Positions 23,263-34,535 of a stretch of DNA of 64,000 nt are shown piece after piece. A program made the position numbers and the translations under genes. How positions within the stretch are numbered: the stretch's first letter is position 1; each line of letters starts with the position of its first letter. This DNA comes from Desmodus rotundus (lineage: Eukaryota > Chordata > Mammalia > Chiroptera > Phyllostomidae), in assembly GCF_022682495.2 (NCBI RefSeq), contig NC_071389.1, positions 58,240,239 to 58,304,238 on the forward strand. The letters run 5' to 3'. The notes under the pieces are model-generated. The model was not told where the DNA came from. It did not search any database and was given only the letters and a program-made list of their open reading frames with translations.

Positions 23263-26047
23263 GTACTTGTTTCTTGTGTATAGCCAATGAAAAAGAGAAT
23301 CTAAAAATGCATTTGATTTTTCTAGCTAGTTCTTCATTGTAGTTCTCTTGTAACTCAATTCTCAGTATAGTAAATTAAATACATGTTCCATAGCTGCTCA
23401 ACAACTGCTGAAGTGCCTGATAAAGAAGTTGTATCATCTGAAATTCACCTCTTAAAATAAAAATATAATGCACAATTAAAGGAGAAAGTAAGTTCTGTCC
23501 AGAAAGCCACACCAAAAATATATATATAAATAGAAAGGAAACAAGAGACATTACAATCTTTAAAAATGAATGTCAAAAACTTTAATTCTCCAAGAAATAG
23601 TTCATCCAGTTACAAATATATACTTCTGCATTTGTTTTCCTAATTAGCAGAATTTAAAAATAGAGTATTGTGTAAATTTTGGACATTGAAATCCATTTAC
23701 ATAAAAGCTGTATTACTGAGAATTGGCTGTTCAGTATGCATGGTTTGTAACAATACACATTTCAAAAAGGAAGTCATTAAAGTAATGAGGTTGTTATGAG
23801 CTCACAGGCCTTTGTGAGAGTTTAACCAACACAATAGCATAATCTCTCTGGACTTGAAAAACACAAGTCCATGACAAGGACATGAGATTGATGGACTTTG
23901 TAATCATATATTTTTTACTTATATAATAAATGTATCATTTCAAGGACATTATTCAAAATGACCCGACTGTGTTACAATGGTGGGGATTCCTATGCTACTT
24001 TGCATTATTGTCTCAGAAAATGTTTACATTCCTAATAATTTGCTCTTGGTTTTTCAGTGGGCTACTTAATATTATGATTCTGTTCATAGATGAGAGTTAA
24101 CATATCTCTGATCTTTACAAATATATTATGTGGCATGATTGACATACCTTTTATTGCAGATAAAATGTATGACAAATTTTCTGTATGACAGAAGAACGTG
24201 ATTTCATATTAAATTCCGATGATGAAGACCTACTTCTCTATTTGTACTTCTCAATGCTTTGGATATAGTAACAATGGGCTGGCCATGCCTCCTCTTTCCT
24301 GACATCAATAAAATCTACTTCATATTTATGGGTCCAAAGCTTCAGTAAATATTTCTTAAGCAGAACTGAAAAACAGTGCAAGAGATGTTCAGAGCTCAGC
24401 TCACTGCTCACCTGGGTGATCAAAACAGACAAACATTCACTGGTTAGATGTAATGAGGAGCAGAAAGAGGAAGCCACAAAAGAGCCGAGACACTGAGTGT
24501 TACCATGAAGGTGTATAAAAGCTCAAGCAGGAGTTTCTCACGTATAAGTGTCAGGATAATGGTAGGTCCCTCTGACAGTCACTGAAAAGAAAGAATAAAG
24601 CCTATTATAGTAACTCTATGGAGTTATAAAAACACTTCACTTTTCATGGAACCACAGACTTATAAAATGTTTCTGACATTCCATCAAAAAAATTGGCATT
24701 ATGACATTGTCATAATATACAATCAAATAGTCAAGGAATGATTGGAAGTAAATCCATAATAGCAGATTTAAAAAAATAAACTTCACACTGCATTCCAGAC
24801 CTGTTTTTTCACCCATCTTCCCTGAGATTAAATGATCAAGAGAAAGATAGACAGTAAAGTACATTGTTTCTGCTGATCTCTTTTGCAGTCTCTGGGAAAA
24901 GATAAGAATTCTGGTTGGTCCATATTTCTTTTTTTAGGTTTGGATGGTGCAGTGCCTCAACTCACCCTGTATGAGGACCTAGAATACCTAATATTATACT
25001 GAACACTTCTCCAAATTTACCTGCTCAGGAGAATGTGTCCCTTAAAGTTGTCAGAGTTTTTAAGATTCTCGAGGATCTGATGGACATAAGTCTTCATCCA
25101 TTGCCTCCTCTGCCTGGCACTAGAGCCTGCCCTGGACTATTTAGGGAATAGGCCTTTAATCATAAGATTACTTGAAATCAGATACAAGCTTAACATATAG
25201 AGTAGCCAACATTTACATAAATATGCCTCTCTACCCCTCCCCAAAAAGGATCATGTGGCTTTACTTTTATTTAATTTATTTATTCTTTTAATTTATTTTT
25301 ATAAAATCCTTACCCATTACCTAAGCCTTTGGGCATATGTGCATAATGAAAACATTGCTTAGCATAAATAATATATATTAACTGTGTCTATTAGGATTCT
25401 CAAAAACAGTCCATCAAAATGACTTATTTTATAGTCTGAAATCTCAATTGAAAATCTATTAGCAAAATAATTCTATTAAATTGTCTGATATTTCTAACAT
25501 CAATTAATTACATTTATATCCAGTACTATAGTATAATGACTTTGTAATATTAATTTAAATTTTAATTTAGGAAGAGAATTTGTAAGTCTGCCGCAAGTTT
25601 TAGTGTTTAATGGTTTTTCCACATTTAGGCCATGTCCACACATTGAGACTTTTTCCATTTCTTTTTAGTTAAAACTTTGATTATTTCTAACCATATCTTA
25701 TATAATTTTTTTTTCTGAGTAGGCCAACTTAATTGGTTTTGTAGATTTAAAAAGAAAAAAAAACCTCAGTAAAATAGACAAACTAAAAATTAATACAAAA
25801 TAATGTTTCATTTTGTCCATGTATTGTTCACTTTTGGCCATATGATTAGTAAATTATTTTCACAAATATTAGAATTGAAGTCTCCTATTGCTGAAGATAG
25901 AGAAATCCAATAATCTAATTTTAAAATAGAATATGCCTTACCTTATATTAGTTGACAAAACCAACTACGATGCCTTACTGAGTCAGCACTAAACTGAGAC
26001 TTCCATATAGTCAACAAGCTTGACATCCAGTCATTTCCACTAAGAAA

Positions 26048-26256
26048 GTAAACTGGCTCCAGATTGCCTGGGTCTGAATCTCAGCTGCTTTCTATGGAAG
26101 CCATGTGCCTCTCTGTGATTCTTGTTTCTCTGTTTGTAAGACAAAGACTGACAATGAAATGAGGCAATGGATATAAAGTGCTTAGAACACAAGTCTCACA
26201 CAAGGAATCTGTAAATGTTGGCTGTAATTCTAATTATTATGATTCAACCTAATATA
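26048..26256 (+). mobile_element. MIR SINE, plus strand
   Basis: GGCTCCAGATTGCCTGGGTC, then GTTTCTCTGTTTGTAAGACA, then ATATAAAGTGCTTAGAACAC and GTAAATGTTGGCTGTAATTC follow the MIR consensus order. The following mariner begins at its distal end. Confidence 0.85.
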
Positions 26257-26799
26257 TTAGGTAGGCCAAAAACTCCATTTAGTTTTGCCACAAAATAAAC
26301 GACACATTTTTCATTTTCACCAATAACTTTATTGATTTAGACATTTTGAGTATGTCAGCTATCTCTCACTATTGGCTTCTAGTAGAGGCCAGGGGTGCTG
26401 CTAAACATCTTCTAATGCATAAACAGCCCCACAGCAAGGAATTTTTCGGCCAAAATATCAATAGTACAAAGAAACTTTGCAAGCCACTTTGACACATTCC
26501 ATCAGTCACAGCAGCTTCTCCATATAGTACATAAGTCTTCTTTTTCATTTCAGTTGTGTTTTTACCTTTCATGAAATAATAAAGAATAATATATTGAAAA
26601 TGTTGCATTATCTTTTTCCATCTTAATATTAAAATGACTGCATGCAATTCACCAATTTTGATAAGTTTTTTAAATGCACCATGATATGACCGCTGTCACA
26701 ATACAATCTAACAAAATTGTTTTGAATGAAGGTAAAGACAACTAAACAGTACGAGAGCCACCACACAGAAAACTAAGCAATCTTTTTTGGCCAACCCAG
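26257..26799 (-). mobile_element. Mariner element, internally rearranged, minus strand
   Basis: A non-autonomous mariner. The left end TTAGGTAGGCCAAAAACTCC and the right end (TTTTTTGGCCAACCCAG) are inverted repeats like those of mammalian elements that start GGTTGGCCAAAAA. On the minus strand, at about 26470-26620, an N-terminal transposase segment is recognisable: the KGKNTTE and YGEAAVTDGMCQ motifs correspond to the second helix-turn-helix of mariner transposases. The DD34D catalytic domain is absent. The rest is MER5A-like sequence and the transposon's distal end. The TA target duplication is not clear at the right end. The 92-codon frame at 26369-26647 spans the transposase and MER5A parts and is not a functional transposase. 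Confidence 0.82.
26362..26490 (+). mobile_element. MER5A-like (hAT-Charlie) segment inside the mariner
   Basis: TAGAGGCCAGGGGTGCTGCT, then AAACATCTTCTAATGCATAA and CGGCCAAAATATCAATAGTA match the right half of the MER5A consensus. It sits between the mariner's transposase remnant and its left terminal sequence, so it lies within the mariner. Confidence 0.75.
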
Positions 26800-27004
26800 A
26801 AGTCAGTTATTCAAACTTTTCACATTTAACATATTTCACTCCTTTCTTGAGATGATCTCCTGTTTCTGTCTTATCTTTGTAAATTTAATATTCTCTTCAT
26901 GGCGAAGTTGCTCACCAGGCCAAGGTGATCTCTTTCTTCTTGGAACACATATTGACTTTTAATTTTTTTTTAATTTTCCCCCAGTTCCTTTCTTTTTTCT
27001 TTCT
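26800..27004. other. Unique sequence with T/C-rich end
   Basis: Short stretch between the mariner and the Ves pair. Nothing recognised. Confidence 0.4.
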
Positions 27005-27203
27005 TTAAAAGATTTTATTTATTTATTTTTAGAGCAAGGGGAAGGGAGGGAGAAAGAGAGGGAAACATCAATGTGTGATTGTCTCTTGTGTGCCCCCAAT
27101 TGGGGACCTGACCCACAACCCAGGCACGTGCCCTGACTGGGAATCAAACTGGAGACCCTTGGGTTCACTGGTCAGTGCTTATCCACTGAGCCACACCAGC
27201 CAG
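27005..27203 (-). mobile_element. Ves SINE, minus strand (downstream member of pair)
   Basis: Tail side AAAAGATTTTATTTATTTAT at about 27007. The complement of the head (CCACTGAGCCACACCAGCCAG) ends at 27203, with the complement of the B-box (GGGAATCAAACTGG) between. It abuts the next Ves without a spacer. Confidence 0.92.
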
Positions 27204-27407
27204 AGATTTTTATTTATTTATTTTCGAAAGAGGGGAAGGGAGAGAGAAACATCAATTTGAGAGAAACATCAGTCGGTTGCCTCTTGTACGCACCCCATCT
27301 GGGGATCAAAACCACAATGCAGGCATGTGCCCTGACCAGGAATAGAACAGGGGACCCTTGGCTTTGCAGAATGACACTCAACTAACTGGGACACACTGGT
27401 CAGAGCT
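27204..27407 (-). mobile_element. Ves SINE, minus strand (upstream member of pair)
   Basis: Starts with an A/T-rich tail complement (AGATTTTTATTTATTTATTT) and ends with ACACACTGGTCAGAGCT, a diverged head. It carries a duplicated GAGAAACATCA unit at 27243-27270. Same orientation as its neighbour, giving a head-to-tail pair. Confidence 0.9.
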
Positions 27408-29170
27408 CATGCTGACTCTATCTCAAATCACAGTGGAAGATGCATTGTTTTCTAAACATTTCTTACACCCACAAGAAAATAAAAGGTAAATACAAATTCT
27501 TTGAAGAAGCAACAATGGTACACTTTCTGTATTTCTTGTGCCTAGATTTGACAAGTAATACATGCTTTACAAACATATCACAATTAATGATACACAGAAT
27601 CCAAAGAATTGACTAGTCCCTATGTACGACCTCTTTATTTTTCTGATCAAGTTAGACAACCATATTGTTTCAACAAAGATCTAGTTTGTTTTTGTTTTGT
27701 TTTTGCTTAAAAAAAACAAACAAACTCATGTTCCTTCAACGGTGACCCCATATCTGTCTTTAGATTATAAAACACATTTTCATACAGTAAAATACTTTGG
27801 ATTGAGTCCAACAAAGCCGAAAATTGTGCATTTTCCCAAAACGGGTTATACGTTTTCATGTTGCATTATAGAATATAAATATAGATTCTTGGACATGTCC
27901 ATCAGGCTCCTTCAATTCTCTGGAGACAAAAAAAAATATGTCCACTATGACTGACACAGGGTAATGGTTATAACTATAGATCATAGTGTTTATATATGTG
28001 CAGTTCTCATTGTCAACAGTGGGAGTTTCAAGTATTTAAGATTTATACTTGTGTGTGGATTTCATTTGATTCCATTGCGTAAGTGGTTTCAATGAAGGGG
28101 AGGTAGTTAAATGATTAGATGCCCACAAGATGATTTAAAAAAAAAATTTAATTGTCTCCTGTTAGTAAAAATATCTGCTTATTTATTAAAATGAAACCAC
28201 CCAAAATCTGATTTTATTGCTTATTTTGTTTTGTTACTTTGCTGAAAACATAGTTCTTTTATAGTTATCATTTTTTCCTTCTCATCACAAACCAGATTTC
28301 TTTAATTCTTGCTCTGTGTCATAAAAGATTCAATAAAGTCTGATTTGCATTTCAAATTCAGCTCTTTTTTTAGAAGGACATCACATTCAATGACAATAAC
28401 ATCATTAATCTCTTTAACACTGACAGTGGGAAGCCAAGCTCAAGTTCATTCTGACTGAAGCCTAAAGGTGCACAGTCATCCAATATTCCTCTTTTTCACT
28501 AATAGTGATTTTGTAGGCGGTAAAATCTTCATTTCATTTTTATTAATCAGCATGTGTTTATTTAAGCCATTTGCTTTTGTTAGATATTTCATAGTATTTG
28601 TCTCCTCCATTCACTGAGAAATCTTTATCTTGTTACTTTTGCTGGAGAAAGAGGATATTTTCCAGTGTTATTGACCAGAGCAGTATTTTTGTTGTTCCTT
28701 TTTTCTTGTAGAACTATTACTTGAGGAAATTATTTCCATAGAATTTTGGGAAGATATTCTTCTACTTTGTTGTTATTATTTAAACAATTGAAATAAAAAA
28801 ATTAAGTACTCACATAAAGTATATATGTCAGTGCATGTGTGTGTAAATGATACATATAAATATTTTGACATATAGTTCCATGGATAAAGATAAAACTAGC
28901 TCTTAAATAAATGCTCTGTGAATTAATCATTGCTATATAACTTGTGTGCTGTACTCTGTATAATTTTTACTGTGCTTTCAAAGACTTGTCACAATTATAA
29001 TGCATTATATTACAGAAACTTTCTTTTAAACAAATATTCAAATGTTTGGTGTCTTGCTAACCAAACAACTGAATGACTTGGCTGAATTTTCCATCAGGAT
29101 GTTTGGCCATTATGTAGACAAAGATCAATGAATTATTGTACTTTTAAAAGATAGTAGATCTTTATCAATC

Positions 29171-29202
29171 TATATATGGATCTTGAGGGAGATCCATATA
29201 TA
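29171..29202. repeat. Perfect 13-bp inverted repeat
   Basis: TATATATGGATCT (29171-29183) and its exact reverse complement (29190-29202) are separated by a 6-nt loop, TGAGGG. Confidence 0.95.
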
Positions 29203-32048
29203 CTCACACAGTAGTGTCCCAAGATATGGCAACAAGTAAAAAGAGCAAGTTACAAATATAATACAGTTTTATTTTATTATATGTAAAGAAAAAATCTAAT
29301 GGCATATAAACTAAAATGCAAATACTGCTTATTTCTGGGATTGGCATTTTGGAGCACTTTCTGTGTCTACCTTAGGTATTTCTATACTATTTGATCACAT
29401 ACTAAAAGTTAAATAAAAGTAGTTTAAAAACAAATTTAAAAAGTAGAAGACTTGTATAAGTTCCAGGGAGTTATTTACATGCATAAAGATAATGAAGTTG
29501 TATATGACTTTGTTATTATATATGACCCGAAGAAATTGAAGTCTGGGGTAGATTTTTCCCATAATTTCAAGGGGAAAAATATAAATACATTCTTGTTCAA
29601 AATTGCCTCCTTTCCTTCAAAGTATGTAGCCACTGGAAGGGACCAGAAAAATGTCAAATGTCTCCTAGTGGAAAAAGAAGCCAGTGGGAGAACATAGTTG
29701 GCAAGCAATAGAAGAGATGGTTGACAGGGCATACACAGAAAATACCCCAAAGGCAAAAAGTGTGGGGGAGCTGCTAGTCATGGATGAAGGAGTACGTGGG
29801 GATTATGCAAACTTGGAGAAGACAAGACGGTATTGAAACCAGACCACATCTAGTTCCCACATCTAAAATCCGCATATTCACTTATCCTGGTATCCTGGAA
29901 TGTCAATATTCTAGACATAGCTATGCCATGCTGCTTTGAAAACATACAGAGGTAAGGCAGAGTGTGAATTCCATTCATTGAATTAATTAGAAAACTTCTG
30001 CCTAAATAACTACTATTATGAGTTTAAGATAACATCATTTCAGATGCATAGTCTCAGGTAGAGGGAAAATAAAGAAATAAGGTTTGGTTAAGATGCCAAA
30101 GAATTAAAAACTTGCTAAATGCAACTGTAGCTATTCACTTGATAATTTTTGTGCACATGTAGATTTAGACACAAAAATAAGTAACTAGAGAAAGAGAAAC
30201 CCATCAGTTGTGTCTTCAAGAGGATTTGTGAAATTAGACTCAGAAACAGATCTGCAGGGACAGACTATCTTGGTAATTCCTGTTTCTCCAAGGAAAAGTG
30301 TTGGGATTCCCCATGTCACTACCCACTCTGTCTTCTGTTTCACTCTGTAGAAAGATCTGAGCAATGTACGCCCTCTTTTCAAAACCAGAGCTTCTGCCAA
30401 TGTTTCCGCCATCAATGAACCATCGAGCTTTCTTTCAAAATATTGCCATTTATTTGTACTTACCAAAGACTATTATTTATCTCATGGGCAAGACCTTTAA
30501 TTATAGGAAAATGCAAAGAAACACAATGAAATCAAATATGATATGATATAGGCTACCCATAATCCTCATCAACTTTCTTTAAAATACTTTAAGTCTTTCC
30601 CTTATTTTCTTAAATTCATATTTTGTACTGAAGACACCAAAGAAAATTAGTAGACAACTGAATGCCTTAAATAATCTAGGAAGCAGAAAATATGATGGAC
30701 CTTATTTCAGGAAGGTGCCAGAAAAAATTTTGAGAAGTGTGGTTTATTATACTACTCAACAGTATTAAAATAAATAGTTATAAAAGTAATAATAATACTG
30801 GGCATATTGAACTAATTTCGGTATAATAGTTTCAAATGTTTTCAGCCAGAGACTTCTATAACATTCAACTAAATTTCATAGACTTTGCTTTCTGTTTCAT
30901 TTGCCTTTCATACCCCAAGGCCAATGCTTAGAATAACTCCAGACTCAGGTTCCCTATATCATCCTCATTTGTGTTCCCCAAGACATTTCTTCTCTCCCTT
31001 ATTCTACCTACATCCCTCAACTATCAAAAGAACTATCCATCTTGCTTTTATTTGCACTACATTCTCAGTATGCTATTCTTGAAATCCATTCTACGAGACC
31101 ATGTTCCATGTGAAAGTGTTATAATTAGATCCTTCTGGTTCATTTGGTAATAAACCCATCTGGATTTGATCCAAAATGTACTAGTTTTATACCAAATCTG
31201 ACCTTTTTATGGCTAGAATTACACTGACTATTCCATGTTCTTTCTTATTTAAATTGGGAGCAGTCATCCAAGGATTTTAAGCCATAAACTATGAAAACTA
31301 AGCTTTCATAAAGATAATTTAGTTAAACACATTATTAAGTGTGACTTTCCTAGAGGCAAGCCAGGAACTTAGACAAAGAACTTGGCTTGGGGTCTCCTGC
31401 TGATTAGAAGAGTGGCTCCCAAACTATTTTAACTTGCACCCATTTCAATATGGCAAATGGCTTTGAAACTCACCTTGCTTGTTCTTAATTTTCATTAGGA
31501 ATATTGCTGCCTGATAGCAATGAAACATCACTCACTGTACGACAAATTTGGGGGAGGGGGTTAGAGTTAGGTAATAGGAATGTTTCATGTATGATTCACA
31601 ATCTTTGAGTCAAAGTTATTACATGATTAGAGAACATAAAATTAGTGGTAAAATTATGCCTTCCTACCACTACAGAGTTAAATACACAATGCACAACAAA
31701 GTGGATCATGAAGAGGCCAAGCTAGAAGGAAATTATAAAAAAAAAAATCAAAGTATGGAAAATCATCACCCATGCAAGGCAGGCTTCACAACATTCGTAC
31801 AAGTAGCCTTCCTGAGAATGGCGTAAGTGCCATTCATCTTGAGGATCTTCTCAGAAGCCCTGTGTGGCTGCCAGATCGCTTAGTAGAGAAAGCAAAAAAT
31901 CCAGCAAATTTCAAATTATACACATTGTGATTTATAAACACTAAATCATGGTAACCCTGAGTCAATGGCATAGTATTTTAGTGTTAACTCAACTTTAATT
32001 GTAAATGAAGATGAAATGCTATGGAATCGCTTGCCACTGCTCGAAAAG

Positions 32049-32068
32049 AACACCACCACCACCACCAC
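32049..32068 (+). repeat. (CAC)n microsatellite
   Basis: Six consecutive CAC units. Confidence 0.9.
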
Positions 32069-33329
32069 AGTGGGCATCGCTGCAGCAGTTCATAGCCCAT
32101 CAGTGGACCAAGGAACCTACTTTAAAAAAAAAAATCTGCTTGAGTTCCAAGCTCATGAAAAAATAGATGCATGTTTTATATGGGAACCTAAAAACTTGTC
32201 AATAACCATACTGTGGATCATTTGGATGACAATCTATAAGCAAATACTATAACTTGCTTTTAGCTCCCAAATACACATTTGTGTTCAAGGTATCACAGGA
32301 TCAGGCTACACTGCTTTAATTGTCTAAGGCTACTGAGCCACGTACTGCATAGACACAGGAGAGGGTACTTGCTCAGTAAAAGCTACCCAATGAGGTTTGA
32401 AATCCTGATAAAGATTTATCTATCATTTGAATATAGAAAATGGTGAGAGAATTAAGCCATAACAACTGACAAGAGAGCACTGGTATTTCAAACTCAGAAG
32501 AGCCTGATTGTCATTTAGGTTGTGAGCAGCAATTTAATTTCCACAAAAACAACTTCATCTGTCCATTAAATTAATGATCTTCATTTAAATTTTATTAGTT
32601 TTATAGTTTTTATTGACTTGAACTGGTAAAATGGTTTTTCTTATACATAGTTACATAAAGCTGATAAGCACACCATTTATACCTATTTTTATGTTTAAAT
32701 GACTTTAAGTAATACTATAATGAGAATAATTAAGTCAAAGCTTAGGGTCATTAAGAAATATTGCTCTCAAAATGGGCCTGTGCAATAGTGCCCTAGTTTA
32801 TGGTACAGAGAAACAGTTCTTCCACCGTGTCACTCTTTGTCACAGCTAATCCTCAAAAGAACAGACCCATAAAATGAACAGAGCAGGCTGAACCTAGACA
32901 GAAAATGGGTGGAGACATTAGGAAACATCTCTGTAATCAGCTGTAAGGATATTGTAGAGAACTGTCGAACAAAAAGCTTTACCATGCTTTTGGGAGATTT
33001 CTAGCATATAATATTCCAGGGAAACCCAGTCGGCGGGCACCTCCAAGTTCTTCTAAAGAGTTCTGTGAGAGGCCGGAAACATCGTTCTCAAACTTCCAGA
33101 AATACTGTGTGTTGCCAGTTTCCACTTATCCTCACGTCGAATCAAATGCCAAGCTCTATTTACTTCCACACACTTGCATCAGAACACTCCTCACCATTTC
33201 CAGTTACTAACCACTGCCAAAACACAACGATTTCTGCTTTAAGAAACTGAAAGTAATTCCTCCAACATTTCTTCCACGTGAACTCCTCTCCCATTTCATT
33301 TCATTTTATGCACTGTTCAATATTCCCAT

Positions 33330-33466
33330 GGAAAAGTTCAGATCAATTTAGTTGCCTGCTCCAAAAGCTATGAATGTTTCACATTGCCAATTAAATTCAG
33401 CATTCAAAGTCTTTTATGATCTGGCTTTAGTCTCTCTTCCCAAGTGTATTTCCCAATAACCTTCAA
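33330..33466 (+). mobile_element. L2 LINE fragment, plus strand
   Basis: CAGCATTCAAAGTCTTTTAT, then GATCTGGCTTTAGTCTCTC and AAGTGTATTTCCCAATAACC match the middle of the L2 3' region. Similarity may extend upstream to about 33110. It is cut by the Tigger-like element. Confidence 0.6.
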
Positions 33467-33690
33467 ACGACACAGGTTTGAATTGTGCGGGTCCACTCAC
33501 TTGCAAATTTTTTTCAATATAGTTGGCCCTTTGTATTTGCGGGCTTGGAATCCCATGATTCAACCAACTTCATATTCAGGTCTTTTTGCATTCCCAGCAG
33601 CACATTCGCAATGCAGATTCCCAACTGCTTATCAAAAATATGTTTTCAATCCACAGCTAGTTGAATCCTGGGATGAGACCGGAGAACTGT
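33467..33690. mobile_element. Tigger-type (Tc1/mariner superfamily) remnant
   Basis: Begins ACACAGGTTTGAATTGTGCG, then GGTCCACTCACTTGC, as in Tigger-related elements. From about 33522 it reads GTTGGCCCTTTGTATTTGCG, then GATTCAACCAACTT. An inverted counterpart (CACAGCTAGTTGAATCCTGG) lies at about 33652. The two parts suggest a composite of related, palindromic MER2-like elements. No coding capacity. Confidence 0.65.
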
Positions 33691-34535
33691 AAAGGTTTTG
33701 GAAAGTCAGAAGTTATATGTTAATTTTCTAGTGCATAGGAGTCAGCATTCCTAACCATGTTTTGTTCTTCAACAGTAAGTTACTAAGTGTTCATACCTAT
33801 CACTTACTCACTTACATGAATTTATACCAACTGTTTACAGTAAAGGAAATACTAGCTCCTCCAACTCTGAGACTCTGAAATGCATACACAGGTGCTTAAT
33901 TGGAGACGGCTCTCTGGAATGATGCCTGTAAAAGGGCAAGGGGGAACAGGGCTGTTTGGGCAGAGGCTAAAGTTGTACTTGGATAAAGTTGTACTTGCAA
34001 TGGTAAACTTGGCTGATCCTGAGAACTCAGAAGCTAGGAAGGCCTCTCAGAGGTGTCCCCAGTCCAGGGAGAGGAGTCAAGTAGGCCTTCGTATCTCTGC
34101 ACCAATGACCAGTCATTGGATGTAGTCTGTCCTGGAAACAGGACATAGGCTTTGGCCAGGTGGGAGGCAGGAGGGATATAGCCAGCTGTGAACAGTCAGT
34201 AGCCCAGACCAGGCAGATCTCGAAATCAGACCTGAGCAGCACAACACATCCACTTCATCTGACTTCCTGTACGCCTTAGACCTACTTGCTTTGGAGGGCA
34301 GGTTCGCCCTACCTATAAAAATATCCTAGAATACTGGTTGGTCTCTTTTCTTGGGGTAACTCAGAAGAGAAAAGTAAGTGGGACAAAGCAGAACCCGTGA
34401 CTGTGTCTTACACTCTTGTCCTTCCTAGGCTGCCATCTCTGCTGGTTTAAGTACAATAGTTTGCCACGCAGGGTGAACTAGATCCCAGCACCTAATTTCT
34501 CAGACCATGGCCGCTCCATTTTTTCTTTTACCATA
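33691..34535. other. Higher-GC sequence, possibly LTR-derived
   Basis: More GC-rich than its surroundings, with TATAAAAATATCC at about 34314. It lies next to ERV-L-like internal sequence, so it may be a decayed LTR, but I cannot identify paired LTRs. It contains a local duplication (TAAAGTTGTACTTG twice, about 33968-33997). Confidence 0.3.

Larger units (their letters stand above)
20041..26045. other. Unique AT-rich sequence
   Basis: About 6 kb with no recognised transposable element. It holds several short inverted repeats (21528-21613, 23230-23262, 23850-23870) and a possible conserved block at 20220-20520. Open frames of 60-90 codons have no supporting features. Confidence 0.4.
27408..33109. 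other. Unique AT-rich sequence
   Basis: About 5.7 kb with no confidently recognised transposable element. It contains a perfect hairpin at 29171-29202, a (CAC)n tract at about 32049-32068, and a possible hAT-like start (GTGGCTCCCAAACTATTTT at about 31413) too weak to call. Open frames up to 93 codons show no domains. Confidence 0.4.

Noticed and set aside
24922..25003. Acceptor-like site followed by a 20-codon open end
   Set aside because: Short open frame ending in TGA with no other support; likely chance.
31405..31560. hAT-like start (GTGGCTCCCAAACT)
   Set aside because: No matching right end or duplication, and similarity limited to the first 20 bases.
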